A DNA stretch of 64,000 bases from Pukyongia sp. (lineage in GTDB: Bacteria; Bacteroidota; Bacteroidia; Flavobacteriales; Flavobacteriaceae): positions 248,001 through 312,000 of the forward strand of contig JASBSY010000014.1 of the NCBI GenBank assembly GCA_030148705.1. The letters run 5' to 3'. Positions 40,432-47,940 of this stretch are shown in pieces (within the stretch, counting starts at the first letter, position 1; each line of letters starts with the position of its first letter). The position numbers and the translations under genes were made by a program. The notes below the pieces were generated by a model, which searched no databases, was not told where the DNA came from, and saw only the letters and a list, made by a program, of their open reading frames with translations.

Positions 40432-41997
40432 TTAGCTCTTCTGAATCTTAAGCTTCATTCCCGGTTTCAAATTATTACCACTAATATCGTTCCATTTTCT
40501 GATATTGTCCACGGTAACGCCGGGAAATTTTTGAGAAATGCTCCACAGAGAGTCGCCGTTTTTCACCGTGTAAACGCGAATCTCTGAACTGCCGGCTGCC
40601 GTCGAACTGCTCGCCTGGCTGCCCGAAACTCCGTTCTTCGGATAAATAGTTAGACGTTGTCCCACTTTAAGTGTAGTGGATCTCAGGTTGTTCCAGCGTT
40701 TAATCTGGCTCACAGAAACACCGTATTTCGAAGCTATTCGCCCAAGATAGTCGCCGCTTTTAACCCGATAACGAATCCTGTCCGATTGCTCGAAGAATTG
40801 TGGAAGTGGTTTTTCACGTTCGTTTAGTTCACTTTCGGTATAGGCGTAAATAGCCTCTTCATTCTCAACAAACTTACCGATGGCATCCACCGGTAATCGC
40901 AATACGTAATTCTCGTCCTTAACCACCGGGATTATATCCAGCTTATAGGACGGATTAAGGAAAGCTATTTCTTCTTTGTCTAAGTTGGTGAGCTCTGCAA
41001 TGTGGTCGAAGGAGATCATTTTCTTTACCCGTACCGTGTCAGTGGCTACATAGGGATACCTTGGCCCATTGCTTTTAAAGCCGTGTTCTGCCGCAAACTC
41101 GAAGATATACATGGTCGCCAGGAAAGCAGGTACATAGCCGGCTGTCTCCCTTGGGAGGTGATGTCTTATATTCCAATAATTAGTGTGGCCGCCTGCTCGT
41201 CGTAAGGCTTTGGCCACATTCCCAGGTCCCGAATTGTAAGCCGCCAGAGCCAGATCCCAATCTCCCAGGCTGGCTTCAAGGCTCTTCAGGTATTTGCAGG
41301 CTGCTTCCGTAGCCAGGATGGGGTCTGAGCGCTCATCGACATACGAACTCACTTCAAGTCCGAACATCTTACCAGTACTGTACATAAACTGCCAGAGTCC
41401 GGTTGCTCCAACCCTGGATTTTGCTCTTGGATCAAGGGCAGATTCTACTATAGCCAGGTATTTCATTTCCAGCGGAAGCCCAAATCTGTCCAGCTGTTCT
41501 TCGAACATAGGAAAATAATACTCACTTAGCGACATCAACCGTTGGATGGTACGCCGTCTGTTTTTCAGATATCCCTTGATCACATTTTCCAGCGAAGGGT
41601 TGTATTCAACATTAAAAGGAGTGCGCGCGTTTAGTTCGGCTAATCGCTCTTTAAGAAGCTCGGTTGGAAGCTCTTCATATTCCACAGGCTCATAGTCCTG
41701 GTTTTCTATAGCCCCGTACATCTCTTCGAATCTTCCGGTGCTGTATAACTCTTTTAACCACAAGCTGTCAATGGCTCTTGCTTTAGCGTTGTCTTCCAGA
41801 GCAAAAACCACCGTATCTTTGGTGTTTGTGAAGATCGTTTTGGTGGGGAGGTCGCCTACGGTGCTGCTAACTGTAATGGTATCGACAAATTGCACTTTTT
41901 TCTTTTTGAGTGCCTTGTTCTGGGTATCGTTCTGACCAAAAACAAGGCCAGGCACCAACCACATTAAACTCAGAGCAATAACCGCAGGTTTCATCAT
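40432..41997 (-). CDS. Lytic transglycosylase with two LysM domains (MltD-like)
   Basis: LAIVESALDPRAKSRVGATGLWQFMYSTGKMFGLEV...AYNSGPGNVAKAL, then YRVKSGDYLGRIASKYGVSVSQIKRWN and YTVKNGDSLWSISQKFPGVTVDNIRKWN. Start moved to MMKPAVIALS. Confidence 0.92.
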   Translation of the reverse strand: MMKPAVIALSLMWLVPGLVFGQNDTQNKALKKKKVQFVDTITVSSTVGDLPTKTIFTNTKDTVVFALEDNAKARAIDSLWLKELYSTGRFEEMYGAIENQDYEPVEYEELPTELLKERLAELNARTPFNVEYNPSLENVIKGYLKNRRRTIQRLMSLSEYYFPMFEEQLDRFGLPLEMKYLAIVESALDPRAKSRVGATGLWQFMYSTGKMFGLEVSSYVDERSDPILATEAACKYLKSLEASLGDWDLALAAYNSGPGNVAKALRRAGGHTNYWNIRHHLPRETAGYVPAFLATMYIFEFAAEHGFKSNGPRYPYVATDTVRVKKMISFDHIAELTNLDKEEIAFLNPSYKLDIIPVVKDENYVLRLPVDAIGKFVENEEAIYAYTESELNEREKPLPQFFEQSDRIRYRVKSGDYLGRIASKYGVSVSQIKRWNNLRSTTLKVGQRLTIYPKNGVSGSQASSSTAAGSSEIRVYTVKNGDSLWSISQKFPGVTVDNIRKWNDISGNNLKPGMKLKIQKS

Positions 41998-42098
41998 TTT
42001 GGAATATTGGGGATTCGTTCTTGTCTTCAAATGTAAGTAAATGACCGGATTAGGCAAATTTTTAACACAGTAACTCCATTAACGAATGGCCGCCGGAT

Positions 42099-43286
42099 TT
42101 ATTTTAGAATGGCTTCAATTCCTGGCAACGATTTTCCTTCCAGCATTTCCAGCATTGCTCCGCCACCGGTGGATACATAACTCACTTTATCCTCCAGGCC
42201 ATATTTGGTTACGGCAGCAACCGAATCACCTCCGCCAACCAGAGAATAAGCTCCAGCTGCTGTAGCTTTTGCGATGGCATTGCCGAGCTGCTTTGTTCCT
42301 TCCGCAAAATTTTCCATTTCAAACACACCAACCGGCCCGTTCCAGAGGATGGTTTTAGATTTGGCTATCACTGCTGCAAAGTTCAGGTTGCTGCGCTCGC
42401 CTGTGTCCAGCCCCATCCATCCGTCGGGTATGGCATTCACTTCAGCTGTATTGGTATTGGCCATGTCGCTGAAACTATCGGCTATGACTGCATCAGTGGG
42501 TAAATGTACTTCCACCCCCTTCTCTTTGGCCTTTGCCAGGATTTCGAGCGCAATCGCTTCTTTGTCTGTCTCCACCATTGAGTTCCCTACATTGCCCCCC
42601 TGGGCTTTGATAAAGGTAAAGGCCATTCCGCCTCCAATGATGAGGTGGTCGATCTTATCGAGTATATTTTCAATAACTGTAATCTTTGAAGACACCTTTG
42701 CCCCTCCTATGATAGCCGTAACCGGGGATTTGCCCGATTCGAGCACTTTTTTCAGGTTTTCAATTTCAGAAGCCATCAACAGGCCGAAACATTTATTCTC
42801 CGGAAAGAAGTCTGCTATAATTGCTGTGGAAGCATGTGCGCGGTGGGCGGTACCAAATGCGTCATTCACATAGTAATCGCCCAATCTGGATAATTTTTCG
42901 GCAAAATCCCGGTCGCCTTTGGTCTCTTCCTCGTAATACCTTAGGTTTTCCAAAAGAAGGATTTCTCCCGGCCGAAGGGCTGCTACGGCTTTCTCGGCCT
43001 TCGGGCCGATACAGTCTTCGGCGAATTTCACATTAACACCAAGGATCTTCGAGGCTTTGTCGACCACATGCCTTAAAGAAAATTCTTCCTCCCTGTTTTT
43101 TGGTCGGCCGAGATGCGACATCAAAATACAGCTTCCGTTGTCCTCGAGTATGTTGATAATAGTTGGAACAGCCGCCTTTATTCGGGTCGCATCGGTAACG
43201 TTCAGCTCCTCATCGAGTGGTACATTGAAATCTACCCGGATAAGTGCCTTCCTGCCTTTAAAATTAATGTCCTTTACAGTTTTCAT
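42099..43286 (-). CDS. pgk: Phosphoglycerate kinase
   Basis: KALIRVDFNVPLDEELNVTDATRI...MSHLGRPKN...LVGGGDSVAAVTKYG...VSTGGGAMLEMLEGK. Confidence 0.97.
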   Translation of the reverse strand: MKTVKDINFKGRKALIRVDFNVPLDEELNVTDATRIKAAVPTIINILEDNGSCILMSHLGRPKNREEEFSLRHVVDKASKILGVNVKFAEDCIGPKAEKAVAALRPGEILLLENLRYYEEETKGDRDFAEKLSRLGDYYVNDAFGTAHRAHASTAIIADFFPENKCFGLLMASEIENLKKVLESGKSPVTAIIGGAKVSSKITVIENILDKIDHLIIGGGMAFTFIKAQGGNVGNSMVETDKEAIALEILAKAKEKGVEVHLPTDAVIADSFSDMANTNTAEVNAIPDGWMGLDTGERSNLNFAAVIAKSKTILWNGPVGVFEMENFAEGTKQLGNAIAKATAAGAYSLVGGGDSVAAVTKYGLEDKVSYVSTGGGAMLEMLEGKSLPGIEAILK

Positions 43287-43304
43287 GTGGAATTTTTTCA
43301 AAGG

Positions 43305-43312
43305 CAAATATA
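43305..43312 (-). promoter_or_regulatory. -7 element TATATTTG (- strand) upstream of pgk
   Basis: + strand CAAATATA, 19 bp upstream of the pgk ATG. Confidence 0.5.
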
Positions 43313-43347
43313 GTTTTTTCACGGCTTATTTTGGCCGGAAAAAACCG

Positions 43348-43355
43348 TAGTTTTG
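43348..43355 (+). promoter_or_regulatory. -7 element TAGTTTTG immediately upstream of the holB ATG
   Basis: Matches TAnnTTTG and ends 4 bp before the ATG at 43359. Confidence 0.4.
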
Positions 43356-43358
43356 TAT

Positions 43359-44513
43359 ATGGATCTAAAGCAACCGATAGGCCAGAAGCACCTGAAGAGC
43401 TATTTTAAAAAAACCATACAAAATGGGCGTGTTCCCCACGCACAGCTCTTCGTGGGCGGGATGGGAAGCGGAATTCTACCTATGGCTATCGCCTACGCCT
43501 CCGAGTTGTTGTGCAACCACTATGATGAAGACAGCCCCGAACGGAAACTCTGCGCTCAGAAAGTAAGAAAACTGGCGCATCCGGATTTGCATTTTGTTTA
43601 CCCCATCAATAAAAAGCATGCAAGCACACGGCCGGAAATTTCAACAGATTTTATCAACGAATGGCGGGAATTTGTGGTAAAAAACCCTTATGCATCGCTG
43701 TTCGAATGGCTGCAGCATCTTGGTATCGAGAACAAACAAGGGTCCATCAAGGTATATGAGGCCGCCGAATTGCTTAAAACTTTATCACTAAAATCATACG
43801 AAGGCGGATATAAGGTTGTAATTATCTGGGCAGCTGATAAAATGAATACTCAATGTGCCAATAAGTTGCTAAAGATTATCGAAGAGCCTCCAAAGAAAAC
43901 GGTTTTGCTGCTCCTCACTGAGAAAGAAGAACAAATACTCAGCACCATTCATTCCCGTTGTCAGAAATTGCATTTTGCCATGCTTTCTGAAGAAGATATT
44001 GCCAATGAGTTGGTGCAGGCCAAAGGAGTGGAGTTAAGCCTGGCCAAAACCATTGCGCACCGAGCCGAAGGTGATTACAACAAAGCACTTCATATACTGG
44101 AATACAATGAGGAGGACGCCGAGTTCGAGGCCTGGTTTATTCATTGGGTACGTACAGCCTTCAGGGCAAAAGGAAATAAAGCGGTGATCTCCGATTTACT
44201 CTCCTGGAGCGAGCAAATAGCCTCACGCGGACGTGAAACTCAGAAAAAGTTTCTCAACTATTGTATTGAGGTATTCAGGCAGGCTATGCTAAAGAACTAT
44301 ACGGCCGATTCGTTGTTGTATTTCGTAGCAGACGACCCTTCCTTTAAAATGGAACAATTTTCTCGCTTTGTTCACCAGAACAATATTTTCGAAATCGTCG
44401 AGTCTTTGGAACGCGCCGTATATCATATTGAAAGAAACGGAAACGCCAAGATAATTTTTGGGGATTTGGCAATTAATCTTACCCGCCTGATTCACCGCAA
44501 AGAACTAATATAG
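43359..44513 (+). CDS. holB: DNA polymerase III subunit delta' (HolB-like AAA+ clamp loader)
   Basis: GQKHLKSYFKKTIQNGRVPHAQLFVGGMGSG...VVIIWAADKMNTQCANKLLKIIEEPPKKTVLLLLTEKEEQILSTIHSRCQKL. Confidence 0.92.
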   Translation: MDLKQPIGQKHLKSYFKKTIQNGRVPHAQLFVGGMGSGILPMAIAYASELLCNHYDEDSPERKLCAQKVRKLAHPDLHFVYPINKKHASTRPEISTDFINEWREFVVKNPYASLFEWLQHLGIENKQGSIKVYEAAELLKTLSLKSYEGGYKVVIIWAADKMNTQCANKLLKIIEEPPKKTVLLLLTEKEEQILSTIHSRCQKLHFAMLSEEDIANELVQAKGVELSLAKTIAHRAEGDYNKALHILEYNEEDAEFEAWFIHWVRTAFRAKGNKAVISDLLSWSEQIASRGRETQKKFLNYCIEVFRQAMLKNYTADSLLYFVADDPSFKMEQFSRFVHQNNIFEIVESLERAVYHIERNGNAKIIFGDLAINLTRLIHRKELI

Positions 44514-44657
44514 ACATATCTTATTGTTTTTTTTCAATCAGTAAATAACGTTTATAATTCTGGAGGCGCATAAATAGCTTTTAACGAGACTTCGTTCAAT
44601 AGCACGGGGTTTTCCTTCATTGCTGCTAAAGTGGGCTCTAAACGGCTTTAAATCGGT

Positions 44658-45503
44658 TTAAGCTGGCTTTTGAAAGCAATAGATAAGAGAGGAGTATTCT
44701 TTCGAGTTTAAAGCTTTGATATTCGACCACAATCCGATAAAAAGTGCTTTTATGGAAAACGAGTTTCCCGATTTATACTTTTCAGATAAAAGACTTACAT
44801 AAAAAGCATCGAACCACATCGGTTTCACTTTAACCAAATGCATTGAATCGGAAAAAATAGTGATTATGGACTTGCGGGAGAAATGCCATAAATGCCTTGG
44901 AACGTCGAATGCCGCCCAATATTCTTTATAATAGGCTGCGTCGTACGATTTGTAATTAGGAACTGCAATTATCAGGTAACCTCCCGGCTTTACCATGCGC
45001 TTTAGCCGATTAACTTCTGTGTCGAGTTCCGGCAAATGCTCTAAAACATGCCATAAGGTTACTACATCGTAGGTTTTATACGATAGCTCGTCTATAGACT
45101 CAACAAGATCGATTCCTTTATGGGAGGCGCGTTTCCTGGCTGCTGAATTAGGCTCTGCGCCCTTCACTTCCCAGCCGTCTGTTTTAACGACGCCTAGAAA
45201 ATCACCGGTGCCTGCTCCGATGTCGGCCAGGGTTCCCCGCTTTTTAGCAAGCTTATTAACCAGTTTTACTTTCCGCGACAACGTAATTGACTTCACCCGC
45301 TGATACATAAAAGCCATAAGACCTTTGTCCGCATCGGAATGAGAAATATATGCCTTGCTATCGTAATACTTCTCCAGATCCTCCGTGGCCGGTTGAGGAC
45401 TGGTGACCAACATATCGGTAGTGCTGTCGTATAATAAATCGAAGGATTCCCCTGTTTTAAAAAAATCTCTGGTGCTTATATGCTTTTCGGCCTGTAGACT
45501 CAA
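44658..45503 (-). CDS. Class I SAM-dependent methyltransferase
   Basis: GTLADIGAGTGDFLGVVKTDGWEVKGAEPN...YDVVTLWHVLEHLPELDTEVNRLKRMVKPGGYLIIAVPN. Confidence 0.9.
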   Translation of the reverse strand: MSLQAEKHISTRDFFKTGESFDLLYDSTTDMLVTSPQPATEDLEKYYDSKAYISHSDADKGLMAFMYQRVKSITLSRKVKLVNKLAKKRGTLADIGAGTGDFLGVVKTDGWEVKGAEPNSAARKRASHKGIDLVESIDELSYKTYDVVTLWHVLEHLPELDTEVNRLKRMVKPGGYLIIAVPNYKSYDAAYYKEYWAAFDVPRHLWHFSRKSIITIFSDSMHLVKVKPMWFDAFYVSLLSEKYKSGNSFSIKALFIGLWSNIKALNSKEYSSLIYCFQKPA

Positions 45504-45520
45504 TCTGTGTAATTTAGGAA

Positions 45521-45536
45521 TGTTTCACGTGGAACA
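45521..45536. promoter_or_regulatory. parS-like site TGTTTCACGTGGAACA
   Basis: 16-bp near-palindrome (one arm mismatch) close to the broadly conserved parS consensus TGTTTCACGTGAAACA; intergenic, just downstream of mnmG. Confidence 0.75.
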
Positions 45537-45541
45537 ATTTG

Positions 45542-47413
45542 TTATCGGCCCATATAGACCAATAAAACCGAAATATCGTTCGGAGAAACCCCGCTAATAC
45601 GACTAGCCTGGGAAACCGTTGCAGGTTGAATGGCCTTGAGTTTTTCCCGCGCTTCAAACGATAAAGACTTAAGCTTGGAGTAATCGAAACTCTCGGGAAT
45701 CTTAATTCCCTCCAGTCTGTTCAGTTTATCGGCATTGTTTTTCTCTTTTTCAATATACCCCGAATATTTTACCTGAATTTCGGCCTGCTGCAGCACTTCG
45801 GTGTCCAGTGAATTCGCGTCGATGAATTGTTCTACCGCGTCGATCTTCCTCATATCCTCCATGGTAATTTCAGGCCTGGAAAACATTTTAAACATCTTAT
45901 CGCTTTGATGTACAGGGGAAGAATCTTTTGCCAATAGAATTTCATTTGCGAGCTCGGGCTCCACACTGGTTTCCTTAAAGAATCGAACAAAAGCCTCCGA
46001 TTTATTCTTCTTATCTTCCATCTTCTGCATCCTTTCATCTGAAGCCAGTCCAATAGCATGCGATTTGGGAGTTAAGCGGAAGTCTGCGTTGTCCTGTCGC
46101 AATAAAGTCCTGTATTCGGCCCTGGATGTAAACATTCGATATGGTTCTTCCGTTCCTTTGGTAATAAGATCATCTATCAAAACCCCAATATACGCTTCGC
46201 TTCGGCTTAAAATAAATGCCTCTTTTTCCTTTACACGCAAATGGGCATTTATACCGGCCATAAGTCCCTGTGAAGCTGCTTCTTCATATCCGGTCGTCCC
46301 GTTAATCTGTCCGGCAAAGAACAGTCCTTCCACCAATTTGGTCTCCAGGGAATGCTTTAACTGAGTAGGTGGAAAATAATCGTACTCTATTGCATAGCCG
46401 GGTCTGAAGAACTTGACATTCTCAAAGCCGTCACATTCTTTTAGAGCTCTGAACTGCACGTCCTCCGGCAGGGAAGTAGAAAATCCGTTCACGTAATACT
46501 CTACGGTATTCCATCCTTCGGGTTCGACAAAAAGTTGATGCCTGTCCTTATCTGCAAATCGATTTATCTTATCCTCAATTGACGGACAATATCTGGGTCC
46601 CACACTCTGAATTGCTCCATTAAACATGGGCGACCTGTCAAAACCTTCACGCAATAAATCGTGAACTTTTTCACTGGTGTACGACATATAACAAGGCATT
46701 TGTTTACTCAAGGGTTGTGTGCTGTCCAGAAAGGAGAATTTCTGCGGATCTTCATCCCCGGGCTGGATTGTCATTTTAGAAAAATCCAGCGACCGTCCAT
46801 CCACTCTCGGCGGTGTTCCGGTCTTCATCCTCCCGGAATCAAATCCCATATCAACCAGGTCTTTAGTAATTCCCGTTGCCGCCTTCTCGCCGGCCCGGCC
46901 GCCACCAAACTGCTTCTCACCAATATGGATTAAGCCGTTGAGAAAGGTTCCGTTGGTTAACACCACAGTCTTAGCTCGTATCTCAAGCCCTAAAGAAGTA
47001 CGGACTCCCTTTATTTTATTTCCGTCTACGATTAATCCGGCAACCATCTCCTGGTAAAAATCAAGGTTTGGGGTTCGCTCCAACATCAATCTCCAGGTTT
47101 CAGAAAATCGCATGCGATCACTCTGAACCCGCGGACTCCACATTGCTGGTCCCTTCGACTTATTTAGCATTTTAAACTGAATAGCCGTCTTATCTGAAAT
47201 TATACCACTATAACCCCCAAGGGCATCGATTTCACGAACAATCTGCCCCTTAGCAATACCGCCCATGGCTGGATTGCAGGACATCTGTCCGATATTCTGA
47301 AGGTTCATTGTAACCAACAAAGTGCGAGATCCCATATTCGCAGCGGCGGCGGCGGCCTCCGAACCGGCATGTCCGGCCCCGACAACTATAACATCATATT
47401 CCTTTTCAAACAT
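45542..47413 (-). CDS. mnmG: tRNA uridine-5-carboxymethylaminomethyl(34) synthesis enzyme MnmG (GidA)
   Basis: YDVIVVGAGHAGSEAAAAAANMGSRTLLVTMNLQNIGQMSCNPAMGGIAKGQIVREIDALGG. ATG at 47413 preferred over GTG at 47419. Confidence 0.97.
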   Translation of the reverse strand: MFEKEYDVIVVGAGHAGSEAAAAAANMGSRTLLVTMNLQNIGQMSCNPAMGGIAKGQIVREIDALGGYSGIISDKTAIQFKMLNKSKGPAMWSPRVQSDRMRFSETWRLMLERTPNLDFYQEMVAGLIVDGNKIKGVRTSLGLEIRAKTVVLTNGTFLNGLIHIGEKQFGGGRAGEKAATGITKDLVDMGFDSGRMKTGTPPRVDGRSLDFSKMTIQPGDEDPQKFSFLDSTQPLSKQMPCYMSYTSEKVHDLLREGFDRSPMFNGAIQSVGPRYCPSIEDKINRFADKDRHQLFVEPEGWNTVEYYVNGFSTSLPEDVQFRALKECDGFENVKFFRPGYAIEYDYFPPTQLKHSLETKLVEGLFFAGQINGTTGYEEAASQGLMAGINAHLRVKEKEAFILSRSEAYIGVLIDDLITKGTEEPYRMFTSRAEYRTLLRQDNADFRLTPKSHAIGLASDERMQKMEDKKNKSEAFVRFFKETSVEPELANEILLAKDSSPVHQSDKMFKMFSRPEITMEDMRKIDAVEQFIDANSLDTEVLQQAEIQVKYSGYIEKEKNNADKLNRLEGIKIPESFDYSKLKSLSFEAREKLKAIQPATVSQASRISGVSPNDISVLLVYMGR

Positions 47414-47422
47414 AATCACAAT

Positions 47423-47438
47423 TGTTCCACGTGGAACA
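47423..47438. promoter_or_regulatory. parS-like site TGTTCCACGTGGAACA (perfect 16-bp palindrome)
   Basis: Read directly. Lies between the putative mnmG -7 box and the mnmG start codon. Confidence 0.78.
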
Positions 47439-47460
47439 CAGTATAATTTAAATTAGTCGG

Positions 47461-47468
47461 CAAAGATA
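47461..47468 (-). promoter_or_regulatory. -7 element TATCTTTG (- strand) upstream of mnmG
   Basis: + strand CAAAGATA matches TAnnTTTG. Confidence 0.55.
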
Positions 47469-47523
47469 CGTAAATAACTCTTAATCAGGAAGTTAAACCT
47501 ATAATAATCTGAATATCAGGGGT

Positions 47524-47940
47524 CTACAAAAAGGAGCGCAATTGTAGCGCAGCATCCTCTGCCTTGCGCATCGCTTGTTTTGAGGTTTCAGATTTATCCC
47601 CATACCCGCAACAGTGAAGTATGCCATGGATGATCACCCTGTGCAATTCATCTTCAAACGAGGAGGAAAAACGCTCCCGGTTTTCGGCCACCCTGTCTGT
47701 AGATATATATATTTCAGCATGCACCTCCTTGTTCAAAGAATAGTCGAAGGTAATTATATCGGTATAGGTGTCATGGCTTAGATACTGTTTATTCAGTTCC
47801 AGTAAATACTGATCGCTGCAAAACACAAAACTAATATCTCCTGTCTCATATCCCTCCTTTGCGATAATTGCCTCGACCCAGGTCCTTATTTCGTTCTCAA
47901 GAGTTATACTAAAATCATTTTCAGAAAAGAACTCAATCAT
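47524..47940 (-). CDS. ybeY: rRNA maturation endoribonuclease YbeY
   Basis: VFCSDQYLLELNKQYLSHDTYTDIITFDYS...EIYISTDRVAEN...RVIIHGILHCCGYGD. Confidence 0.95.
   Translation of the reverse strand: MIEFFSENDFSITLENEIRTWVEAIIAKEGYETGDISFVFCSDQYLLELNKQYLSHDTYTDIITFDYSLNKEVHAEIYISTDRVAENRERFSSSFEDELHRVIIHGILHCCGYGDKSETSKQAMRKAEDAALQLRSFL

Noticed and set aside
42274-42873. 199-aa + strand ORF
   Set aside because: Fully antisense to pgk; no recognisable motifs; expected by-product of codon usage in the true frame.
44514-44657. 144-bp gap between holB and the methyltransferase as a possible ncRNA
   Set aside because: No clear promoter box, hairpin terminator or conserved structure could be read; insufficient support.
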